Below, piece after piece: positions 22,910-32,961 of a DNA stretch of 64,000 nt (positions are counted from its first letter, which is position 1; every line of letters starts with the position of its first letter). The translations under genes were made by a program, and so were the position numbers. The DNA is from Aspergillus flavus (Eukaryota > Ascomycota > Eurotiomycetes > Eurotiales > Aspergillaceae), in contig NC_092406.1 of the NCBI RefSeq assembly GCF_009017415.1, positions 1,426,001-1,490,000 on the forward strand, written 5' to 3'. The notes below the pieces were generated by a model. That model had not been told where the DNA came from and did not search any database. It saw only the letters and a program-made list of their open reading frames with translations.

Positions 22910-23587
22910 CTATGAGCGTACATGATTAAAAAACGGAGACAGCGAAGACCGTTTGAACAACAGGCAGGACATGCCCATCACCAAAACACCAGCCAAGACC
23001 CCCGCCGATATGCCTGGCCACCAAGATCGGGCATCTTGCTTGGTCTGACCCTTGCTGAGATCATATTCCGCCCAGTCGCCCAGGATCTGGCGGACTGTCC
23101 CAGAGAGCACTAGATCCCTCTGCTCAACCGCCTCGTTGACGGTTTTGAGTCTCAAGACGTTCACATTTTCATCCTCAAGCCCATCACCCGTGCTTGCCTC
23201 GGGTATGAGAATGACCGTACAGGAAGAGTCCCCAGATATAGACAGCTCGATAACCATAGTGGCGAAGAATCCATGCCGCGTGCCCAAGCGGTGCGAGGGG
23301 ATAAGCCCTGGTCAAATCAGCTTCTATTGCCGTGGATACATGGTAACTATAGGTACGAACCCAAAGTAGGCAGCCTGAAGACCCGAGGACCGTGCCTGGG
23401 AGATATTCAGTGTCTCCTGGAAATGTTTGTTCAGAGTATCGAGCAGACCGTAAGAGAAGCCCCACAGGAAGAAGAGGCTGGTTACGAGACAAATCGGGTA
23501 CAGCGACTCTCGCAGGGTCAATTCGGCAGCGCGAGTCCTGTCGCCGTCATGCACCTTCAAGCTGCGTTTCTTCCAGAAGAAGGACAT
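22910..23587 (-). pseudogene. Truncated fucose/glucose-permease-like MFS gene (FucP family) joined to an unrelated tail
   Basis: Exon 1 (23361-23587, ATG at 23587) encodes a cytosolic N-terminus, TM1 (ICLVTSLFFLWGFSYGLLD, including the FFLWGF signature of FHS/FucP transporters), then FQETLNISQARSSGLQAAYFG. A GTTCGT...CAG intron leads to exon 2 from 23307 (AYPLAPLGHAAWILRHYGYR, TM3 region YIWGLFLYG). That frame stops at 23184, about 115 residues in, where family members run to ~450. In the next frame an open stretch to 22910 encodes an acidic region, then one hydrophobic helix (ISAGVLAGVLVMGMSCLLF) and a short basic end, unlike the rest of a FucP transporter. The gene has probably lost TM4-TM12. 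It lies beside a GH95 alpha-L-fucosidase on the same strand. Confidence 0.65.
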
Positions 23588-24327
23588 GATGTTAAGTTAG
23601 TCGAGGAATTCTCAAGCCAAGGATAGCGAGTTGGTGGCCCGATTCCACCTCGCTGTACGTGTAGTATTCAAACCATAAACATGGGGTCATAGATGCATAG
23701 AGCTATGTGGCCAGCCTGCTTCGCCAGGCCGCCTGTTGACATGGGCCACGCGTGGTGTTTACTCGTATGGATAATTATATCGGGCCAATTCGGGCATTGT
23801 AGCATCGGCTTTTATTTCACCGTCTTGGCGAGCTAGAATGCATAGTGAGAACCATCGAACTCTGTGGATTCATCCTCTCTCCCCACATTTGCTTGAATGG
23901 TTCTCCACATTCCGGAGAGGACGAGGTCATTCATGCGAAGAAAAGGTCAGATGCAAGAGACACTATCAGAGAAATGTACAGCAGACAGCTAGGATATGCT
24001 TTTACCTCAAGATAACTGTCTGTGACTCATCCGGCTGTCGTAGTCTATAGTACTACACCTCGTATATCACTCCACTGGCTGTGCCAACAGTACTCTCTAT
24101 ATGCGCTTCGTGCCCTTTTTCTGCGCTTCCAGTGAGCCCAAGGAGGGTCTACATGCCATAGTGAACAGAAACATCCGAGCAAAATTTCAAAGTGGAGCAA
24201 GACTTGGATAGAGACAATATTCATTTCGAGTAGAAAGTGTCAACGTCAAGCCAATAACAGAGCCTTTCTTCCTTTGAGGCTAACTACCTATCCATGAATT
24301 ATTCGACTCCCCGCGCCCCCTACCCCA
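23588..24327. other. Non-coding interval
   Basis: About 740 bp between the broken transporter and the GH95 gene. It would contain the transporter promoter. Nothing specific was recognised. Confidence 0.4.
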
Positions 24328-26813
24328 CTAGACAGTAATAGTATACTTCTTTCCCTTCTCCGTAGAAACCGGTCCAGTATACTTGTTGCCGCTGACATAC
24401 AATGATGTATGGCCATTAACAAGAAGGGTGAGCTTATTGCCCAACAACGACGTTATGGTCGCGTTTGTAAGCGCACCATCCTCCCACGCAAGATCCACCT
24501 CGAAGCCGCCACGAGCAACAAGACCAGAAACGGATCCAGTGGGAACGGCGGACGGCAGCGCGGGCAGAAGATGAACAACGCCCGAATGGCTCTGCAGCAA
24601 CAACTCCGGGATAGCAGCTGCGTAACCTAGGTTTCCGTCGATCTGGAAGACAGTCGATCCGCCTTTGTCGCTGTTCCAGAGGTTGGTTAACAGGAAGGTT
24701 TGGATCCATGCTTGCACATTGTCCCAGGCCTCATCCCCCGGTATAGCCGGGCATACAAGGAAATAGACCACGCTCGCGACCATCCCCGGCTACCACCTCC
24801 ACTATTCATCCGGCGGTCAAGTAGCACGCCCGCGGCGTCGGCAAGCTTAGTCGAAGCAAGCGGGGTGAGCTGTGTCCCTAGAAAGAGACCGAATAGAGGT
24901 GAAAATTGACGATGGGCGGGATCGGTTTCGGCAAAACTCCTCGATCCATTCGAGGATCTGCCCATCTGAGCCAATTCGCGGAGGTCTGATCTTGCCCAAG
25001 TACGTTTGCACGGAGCCTGACAGGTCGTTGTCGATTTCGAGGATTTGGTGCGTTTCATTCAGCGCAGTCAGCAATTCGAATAGCATGCTGTTGTCCAGTG
25101 TCGGGCTCATTGTCAGTGCCTCTTCTTTTCCTGCGACCGTCATATCCGAGGGAATCTGGAACGCATTCTCCGGTGAGCACGAGGGTCCGGTAGTCAGGTA
25201 TCCATCCACATCGAAGAGGTAGCATTCAAAAAACTCAAACGCACTCTTGAAGATCGGACACGCCTGCTCCTTGAGGAATGTCTTGTCGCCGGTGAACCGG
25301 TAATGTTCCATCATGTGAAGAGCCAACCAAGCGCCCCCCATCGGCCAGATTGAATACTTCGTTCCATTGTGAACGGGCACGGAATCTCCCCAGAGATCGG
25401 TATTATGGTGCAGCACGAACCCCGGGCACCCATGCATCTTCTCCGCCACGTCTCCCCCGCGCTCCTGGATAAGTGCAAGAAGATCCCACAGTGGGGAAGT
25501 CAGTTCGTTCAGATTAGTCGTTTCTGCAGGCCAGTAGTTCATCTCGAGGTTGATGTTGACCGTGTATTTCGCACCCCAGGATGGGCTGTAGTCCTGGTTC
25601 CAGATCCCTTGCAAGCCAGGGGACAACGACCGCTCTCTGGTCCTGCGAGATGAGGCGATCAGCAGATGCCTTCCGTAATTGAACACGAGAGTCGCAAATT
25701 GAACGTCATGGTCTGGAGATGATCTGTAGTTCGTCATGCGCTCGTTTGGTGGCAGCGAAGCAGCGTCATCAGTTGAGGAACCCAAGTCAAGAGTAACCCG
25801 GCCCGCGAGGTCTTTGTGATCTGTAATTGCCTCCTTACGGAGTGCCTCGTAGCCCAGCTCGGTGGCAGCGTCGAGCTTCCGATTCAATTCCGTCTCTTGG
25901 TCGCTATCTGTCGCATACCGATAGGACGACTCTGCGTCGAGGAAGAAGACCACAGTCGTCGCGCCTGTCACATACAGTTTGTCCCCATTGGCAGTCACGT
26001 TGCCTACCGTCAGTTAGTACTTGTCACTCCACTTATTGGAATGGGGTCTAACCTCCATCAACGACCACTCTCACCCCTGCAGTAAAGGTAGAGTAATCCG
26101 CCTCTCCCGTGCGGGCTTTCATCACGATCGAGGCGATGCCATTTGCAACACTGGCATTATTCAACTAAATGAATTTTGACCGTTGTACGTACGCATTCAA
26201 GTTGATCGCTCGCGAAGTGTTGGCCTGGATACGGAAACCAAGCACGCCAGACGGTGCGCTTGCAATGAGCTCTCGGCTGTATTGTGTCAGCACTTATCAA
26301 CAGAGATATCTAGAAAGAACCTCACGTGTAGCTCACGCCATCAAACCCATACTCGCAAGCTGTGTATCCTTCAAGAGTATCAAGGTACCGGACCAGATTC
26401 GTTGCATCCCCCCTCTGGCCAAGATCAACATACAGGTTCGACAGAACCTGATACTCGCGCTGGTCTACAGACGACCCGGTCATATCTGACAAAGCCAATT
26501 CCCCTGCAGCCGTGATGTTTCCATTGACCAGGAGGTTTCGGACTTTAGGGAACCCGTCTAGGGCGTTTGAGTTCACTCGATCCTGGAAGGTACCACTCCA
26601 GACCGAGTCTTCGTTCCAGGTGACAATCTCTGTCGGGAGGTAGTAGAGCGTTCCGCCCAAACGGCCATTACCGACTGGAAGACTTGCGTTGAATCGTGTA
26701 CCGGGCGTGTCGTACCAGAGGTAGCGAGAGCCATCAAAGGTCGCCCCACGGCTTCCCGGTATGAGGAGGGCTGCCAGAGCGACTACCGCGCAGAGATGCT
26801 TGTAGGGTGGCAT
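24328..26813 (-). CDS. GH95 alpha-L-fucosidase-like secreted enzyme with two offsetting frameshifts
   Basis: Glycoside hydrolase family 95 (1,2-alpha-L-fucosidase type, inverting), predicted secreted: the N-terminus KHLCAVVALAALLIPGSRG is a signal peptide. Four exons fit: 26326-26813, 26193-26276, 26053-26150 and 24328-26003, total 781 codons if the two indels cancel; the 26151-26192 intron is short and less certain. Landmarks: WYDTPGTRFNASLPVGNGRLG near the start, then GLQGIWNQDYSPSWGAKYT, NLEMNYWPAETTNL (the Asn pair of the active site), TGPSCSPENAF, and GWSRAW plus QIDGNLGYAAAIPELLLQS near the end. Near 24931 a run of four T instead of three shifts the frame. Near 24740 a run of five G lacks one base and restores it. 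As written, translation stops at 24847, which removes the last ~25 percent. Confidence 0.8.
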
Positions 26814-27000
26814 TGTAGTTACAGGTGCGAAAGGAATTTGCTGTGGAGCACTTGCTACAGTCGTTCACGGTAGAACGGTGACACACTTTATATCTTACAT
26901 CGCCTTCACTACCTCGACTCAGTCGATTAGGAGCAGCTACCTCGGCGTTGGATGCGCCGACGATCTGCACACATTAAGTGATTAAGGGTACGAGTTGCTG

Positions 27001-27070
27001 AGGGGTCAGAAACTAGTGAGACTGCCTCTTTTGCCCCAGCCTGAGGCAGTTCCACTAGTTTCTGGCCCCC
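27001..27070. repeat. Imperfect inverted repeat (hairpin) with 28-bp arms
   Basis: Arms 27001-27028 and 27043-27070 pair at about 24 of 28 positions around a 14-nt spacer. Both arms contain CAGAAACTAGTG and ACTGCCTC. It could be a short transposon relic or foldback element; no flanking target duplication was made out. Confidence 0.75.
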
Positions 27071-27359
27071 CAGTGGCTAACACTCCAACGGACTAATATG
27101 GAGAAGTCAGAACCCTACGGGAAATCCACGTAGTCATGCGGGGAAGTGGGGCCTGTGGGATTTTGTCGGAGCATACACGGGCAAAAGGCATGGAATGGGC
27201 CTATTAGCCTATTTGCCCTGATGACTTCAAGGCGGGTGCCTATACGGATGTTTTATGCAGTCTGCCAGCTAGCTACTTCACTATATCGCTCCTAGTTACT
27301 GCAAGTCATTGTTGCCAGTCCGCATTTACAGTTCTAGGACAAAAGCATTGGCCAAACAC

Positions 27360-27760
27360 CCGTTTTATACTAAAACCTGGTATATTTACATAGATCTTAC
27401 TCAACAAGATTATAGAGTAACCATATATTTTTATTATATATCTCTATTAATAACTACTACACTTTAGAACTTTTATATATATAATATAGTTTTTTGGTAT
27501 TTCATTTTGTTCGTAAGCTGTAGGGTAGTAAATATAAGTAAAGTAGAATTGTCGAAGATATATATATTTTTGTATGGGAAACTAGATATTCTAAGTTCTA
27601 CCTTCTATTAAGTTCTAGACTACACCACATAACTAATCAACAAGATTTAGTAACAAAAGGAAAATGGAATTAAAAATATAGATATTATTTAGTTTTCTAG
27701 AAGTTATAAAGATCATCAATAAATTATTCTGTTCGGAGAATTGCGATGGAAATCACTTAA
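27360..27760. other. AT-rich island
   Basis: About 400 bp dominated by A/T runs such as TATATATTTTTATTATATATC and ACTAGATATTCTAAG. It contrasts with the near-balanced flanks and has no open frame. A repeat-induced-mutation relic is possible, but no parent element is recognisable. Confidence 0.5.
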
Positions 27761-29063
27761 CTTTTTCAACCCCGGGATCCGTACCTGTTTTAGATCTTAA
27801 GAGTTGGCATCGGGGCGGGGATTGCAGGGAAGCCGACTCTAGCTCGGACTGGAATTATAGTAGTGGCCTCGACAGCTTTCCGCAGCCCCGAAGGTCGGAA
27901 GGGTCTATCAATTCTCTCACTATCTCAACACTGTTATGTGCATACTTATTCTCGCTACAATCACGCACCCGCTCTTTATTGCGTAGTGCAGGAGGAGTTT
28001 GACCTTATTGTCAGATGCAACTGACTTTCTACACTGACATATAGAGAGACCCTACTGTGCATCGAGGTGGTAGTTGAAGACACTCTTCGCTGGGGGCCTG
28101 GAATAACCAACCCCCTTACCCCAACAAAACCATCAACAACTGACCCGAGCAGGGTAATAAGAGGAGAAAAGATCCACCGGGCATGCAGAAGATCCTAGCC
28201 TAGGACTGTCTATATCATCGACGAAGGGCTACCTAGGTACGATATCGCTGTACATGCCATCAGCCAACCAACATGTATGAGGTTGACAACCTTTATTCCC
28301 GTGAGGCAGCTTCATCCTTGATTTCACGCAAGTCATCGTATACCTCTGTGTAGGTTGTAGGGACAGCTACAACAACCCCGTGGACTTCCTTGTTGGAATT
28401 GAAATAAGAGATGGAGTGCATCATGAACGCTGCGTCAGAGGGGTGAGGCACTGCTTGTCAGGCGAAAGGTGCCAGCTCCATGGTAGTATTACCTGCACCA
28501 GGTGGAGCATGGGGTTTTCACGCGGGCCGATAAACTGTAGTATGGGGCGCCACTGACTAGTGGGCGGCGCACTATTACCATTATTGGGTAGTCCAATGAT
28601 TGGGGCTTTCTCTGATGCTTTGCTGGAAACCTTGGCTATTGAAATCTGCAGGAGCACTTGAGCTTGACACTACGCAAATCGGGTAAATAAATAGACCACG
28701 AGATGCAAAGAAAGTCGATGGCGCATCTGGTAGGCGATCTGGACATTACATCTCGTGTTTAAAAAGTGATTGGGACTTCTTTGCCCCAAAGAGTAGATGC
28801 TAGAAAGTAAAGAAGTTGATCAAGTGATGATACGCATGCATGTCAAGTCAGCGTTTCGTAATGAATTGTCCGATTGGCACCATGGCTAACTATTTAGCGA
28901 TCCTTTTCATGCATAAAGGGTATATGAAAGTGAGGACAAAATTTCTTATTATAAGCTAGTTATCTAAGCTTCGTATCCCGGGTTGAAACTGACTTGCTCG
29001 CTCGATGACTTTCCATTGAACGGTATGATAGGGAAGGATATTTGCACCATTATTCAATGATAC

Positions 29064-29705
29064 TCAATTATGCCTTACCATCCAATACCAGAAAACCTCA
29101 TGATCACGAACAGAATTAATCACAACCTCCACACCTGTCTCCGTCTCATTCCAGTCTCTTTCTATGGCAGCGCTGGCCTTGACACTGCGCGGTTCAACCT
29201 TAAAATGGCAACGGCGTAGAGACGAACCCACAATCAAACCAGTGTCGTGAAACCTTTATCCACTCCCCATCAGGACCAATTCCTGGCAGGATCCTGATAC
29301 TTAAAACGATTTGCATCATTAGTGTAAACCCCGAGTTTCTAGCAATATGGCGTCCCGTACAGATGTGTCGTCCAAACCTAAACTGGTTGGTGAAATTGTC
29401 GGACTCTGTCTTGTCTACCCGGCGTTCAGGGTGCGGGTTCATAGATATCTAGATGCTGGTCTTCACTTAGGGTTATTGACAAGTGAATTGGGATGACTGT
29501 GGTGTGTTTGGGGATGCGATGGCCCCTGTATGTGCCGTCTTTTGATATAGCATCGGCCACGCCTCTTGGGGGCGATTGCTTTCCCAAACAATGCTATCAA
29601 CATCATCGACTTGACCATATTCAATGGACCATTACACATGTTTTACAGTATCTGCCAGCTGGACGCATGGATTGTAAGTGAGGGAGTCGGTCCATTTCAA
29701 AGATA
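29064..29705 (-). pseudogene. Cytochrome P450 relic (C-terminal part only)
   Basis: Decayed C-terminal third of a fungal P450 spread over several frames. In order on the minus strand: FEMDRLPHLQSM (the usual (D)xLPYLQAV region, about 29670-29705); a degraded K-helix stretch with stops; GVADAISKDGTYRGHRIPK and TTVIPIHLSITL (the substrate-loop and GTTVIPN region); then, in a shifted frame from 29442, FTNQFRFGRHICTGRHIA, which holds the intact Cys heme ligand (FxxGRxxCxG). After PLPF a stop arises from TTTTAA; dropping one T would continue into KVEPRSVKASAAIERDWNE, a normal-looking P450 tail, ending at 29064. No N-terminal two thirds were found upstream. It was presumably an oxygenase of secondary metabolism. 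Confidence 0.75.
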
Positions 29706-30679
29706 TCAAAGGTAAACCATGACTATAGCCCAAGCTCACTCCCTCCAAGTTTTGTTCAGTTCTATATACGGCCTGTTGTCTAGTAATGAAGTGCAGTAGA
29801 ATAAATGAGTCATATGGAGTTATCATGGTTAGCTAAGACTAGCATAATATAACTAGAATAATGATGGCCTGGTGACAAGGTTCCTATGGTTTCTTTTCTA
29901 TAGACCACAGCGCATTCTCAATGTTGGATGAACAACGCACCTCCCCGCTTTGGACTTGCAGACACCGACGGTCGAAAACTGAATGGGTGTGAAAACTAGA
30001 CAAAATCAGAATTCTGTATATAGCCAAGTAAGAATAGAAAGACAAACGTGTAATAGCTTGGATCTTCACGTTTTTCCACTTTCCAATAATAGTATTCCTT
30101 TGGGTGTTCCAAAAAGTGGACTATGCCTGGATATGAAACTGGAATTTGTTAATAACTGGGTTAATATTAAAGATCTATACAAGTACGTACTTCCACCGCG
30201 GCATGCCAAGATTCCGTTAGGTAAGGCGTCAGATATTATGCGGCAATAGCCTGGGGCTGCATTTTTGAAATCAAACTTCCAATAAGTGGGGGTCTCTCTA
30301 GGATTTGTTAGCCCATATAAGGAGCAAAATTTGTTGCAGCTCTTACGTTTTCTGGGCTCTTAGCTGGAAACCGTGATGGGGATCCTTGTATACTATGAAC
30401 GAATAATGCGGTTCTTCTGCTGTTTTTATAGAATACCATGTATCCTCAGCAAACGCGCCTTGTTTACGCTTTTCTCTATTTTATGTAACAAATTAGATCA
30501 ATAAACTGGCATGGAATTGTGGTTGGATTACTCAATATCATTTACTCTTTTTGTCAATCCAGTCACATTTTCCTCCAGTGTCTTTATCCTTCCCGTGTAT
30601 TGTTCCAACTCCTTTTCTGTCGGTCGAGGTTCGGGGATCTATGGCCGCGTCAGCACTGTATTTGCCTCCATGCATGGGT
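29706..30679. other. Non-coding interval
   Basis: Just under 1 kb between the P450 relic and the first MACPF-like gene. No coding, RNA or repeat signal was recognised. Confidence 0.4.
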
Positions 30680-32239
30680 TTATGGATATGAACGCACCGG
30701 AAGCAGTTGACGGAAGAGTAATGGACTCAGATATATCCCCACACGATTGAAGTCAATGGCACGGCTAGGATCATCTGCAACATCGTCGACCTGGAAAGTC
30801 AGTACAACTGCATCTCTACCTGCATCTATCAAGACGGGAGAGGAGATACCTCTTTCACAATCCGAATCATCTGCGATCGACAATCCCGCCTGGCTTTCTC
30901 CAGCCCAACCAAAGTGCCAGGATATGGGGTTTCCGGAATGTGACTGAACTTGTCCTGTGTTTTCGACGAGATCGCCACGAACTCCTTTTTCATAGCTTGG
31001 ATCTCCTTTGCGGTCTCCGTCGCAGTGTCAGGGACCTCTAGGATCGTCTTTTTCTGGCCAAAGTCGGTGCTCACTAAATAATCAGCTCTGTAAATTTTAG
31101 ATGAAAGAAGGGAGCATACGGATTCCAATCGCTTTCCAAATATCCTTGTAATCGAGATAGCTCTCCAGAAGAGAGTTTGTATAGACACCCGCATTCTCAT
31201 AATCGAGCGGACTGCCCTTGTTCGACAGGAGTTGATACGACCTCAAGGCCGAATACTTGGTGATAACGGCATGCGTTCTCTGCGGAATCTGGCGGACATG
31301 ATCCGGAAAGGCAAAGGCAGCTTTGGCCATGCTGTCGATCGTCCACCCTTCTAACTTGGTCTTGGCATCGCGGATATCACCCCCTCCAGCCCAAGACACC
31401 CTATCAGTTCCCATTAGCGTATATATCGATATGAATTCGAAGTGACCATACGTGATAGATGTCTCCGAGTTCTGGGCAATTTCACTCTTATTAAAGTCCC
31501 CCTCAGCCTGACCGGAAATACCGAAACCAGCCTTGGAGAGTTCGACCGACAGCGCTCCCTTGACCTTCGTGGCATTCTCCTTGTTATTTAATTTAATCGA
31601 GAGGAGAGCATTGAACTCGCCGCCCTCGAGGAAGCCAGAGATGTAGCTGTCCCCGTAGACCTCGGTGAAGCGCTTCTGATTGGTGACGGGGATATTGGGA
31701 ATGACGTTGAATTTGGTAGCATCGTCAGCGATAAGCTGCTGGTTGACCACCTTGACTTGCACAAAGTAGTTGATGTCGCTTTCCTTCACTTTGGAGGAGT
31801 CGAGGTAGGCTGCTTCCATCAGTATGCAAAAGACTCAAGTAGATAGTGGAAGAGACATACATCCTGCAGCCTTTGCTCCCATTCCCTGGTATTTGATTTC
31901 CAGTGCGCCTAGATTGATCAGCCACACACAAGCACAAACAGGAGAGAAAACACAATACCGCTGATATTCAACGCCTCGGTAATATCGCTGGCATGCTCGA
32001 CAAACTTCGAGGTAAAAGTCACTTGTTGGCTGATTGTGTTTCCTTTGCCAGTCGAATTCCCCCTGAGGTCTTTGTCGGTCAAGGCAGTTTTGTTTTCCTT
32101 GATGACGGCATCGTTGACTCGTAGCTGCTGGGTGTAAGAATTGAACCTGTGTCATGTTAGCTTGACTCTGATAGTGAGGAGCAACATACCCAGAGCCAAT
32201 ACGCATCGATTCATTGTACGGGGCTGTTAGGAGACTCAT
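30680..32239 (-). CDS. MACPF/perforin-like putative pore-forming protein, copy A
   Basis: Predicted 419-aa cytosolic-looking protein (no signal peptide) in seven exons: 32190-32239, 31959-32146, 31861-31908, 31452-31809, 31120-31400, 30850-31073 and 30680-30790. All phases agree, and ATG 32239 gives an N-terminus matching copy B (APYN..MR.GSGFNSYT). The best family clue is RFTEVYGDSYISGFLEGGEF, close to the MACPF signature (Y/F)G(T/D)xY followed a few residues later by a GG pair. A beta-rich block ending in SWAGGG then precedes a helical region with TKYSALRSY and YENAGVYTNSLLESYLDY. Membership of MACPF is inferred from motif resemblance, and a fold comparison was not possible. Divergent from copy B over 722 bp. 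No aegerolysin-type partner gene is visible in the window. Confidence 0.65.
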
Positions 32240-32961
32240 TTTGCTGTGAGGATGCTTAGAGAAAGGGATAGAAAGAAGAATAAGATACAAGTCCTGTTCA
32301 ATGACTACTTTGAAAGTATTTCTAAGCGTGATGTGTTGTTCACTTGGTAGTTGCAACCTGGCATTCCCCGTTCCCCACCACAAAACTGACGATCTATCAT
32401 TTGGCCCCCCGCGCTTAGGTAAAGATCCTCGCGCTAGGGTCGGGTCGCCCACCCTAAGTCCCATCCCCAGGACAGGGTTATCAATCCTTATGGTAGGCAC
32501 TCCCTATATGGACATTCCTACCTTAGATACCGCGATTGGGAATTTCTCCCGCACACTAAGGAGGTAGTATAATCAATTGACTTGCATTTCTTTGTAAAAA
32601 TAAAACAAATAAACGAAAAGAAAATGATTATACGGTTTTCCCAGTGAGACTAGTACATATGTGATCCCTTTCACCGCCATACCGCCATACCGCATACCTC
32701 AAGTGGGTCAGCCCTTGCTGATCTCTCTCAGCTCTTGCTGATCTTTCAGCTCACCTCAGTGCATCCGTGCATTTTCTGCACCAAAACAAGTAAAGTAGAA
32801 TGGCGCTGTTGAAGAGAGCTGAAAGTTCCAAGAAGGTGTTGACGTGTCAAGAACTCATTTCCTCTGGTCCAGTCGCTGTACAAAGGTGAAATCAAATATC
32901 AACCAACTCAGCTCTCGCATTCTACCGTATTCTACTGCATCATTGATTTTTCCCCTGCAAA
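32240..32961. promoter_or_regulatory. Shared divergent promoter region of MACPF-like copies A and B
   Basis: 722 bp between the start codons of copies A and B, so both promoters must lie here. It holds short direct repeats: ACCGCCAT in tandem near 32674-32692, and CTTGCTGATCT twice at about 32710-32745. A pyrimidine-rich stretch precedes the copy B start. The factor binding here is unknown. Confidence 0.45.

Larger units (their letters stand above)
26814..29063. other. Long non-coding interval
   Basis: About 2.25 kb without a convincing gene. It contains a large inverted repeat (27001-27070) and an AT-rich island (about 27360-27760), listed separately. A short open frame on the minus strand at 28421-28657 has no clear family. 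Confidence 0.45.

Noticed and set aside
24787..24960. An intron as explanation for the GH95 frame change
   Set aside because: The shifted segment encodes conserved GH95 residues throughout, so it must be exonic; indels explain the pattern better.
28421..28657. Minus-strand frame considered as another P450 piece
   Set aside because: It lies downstream of the P450 C-terminus and lacks any P450 motif; resemblance was superficial.
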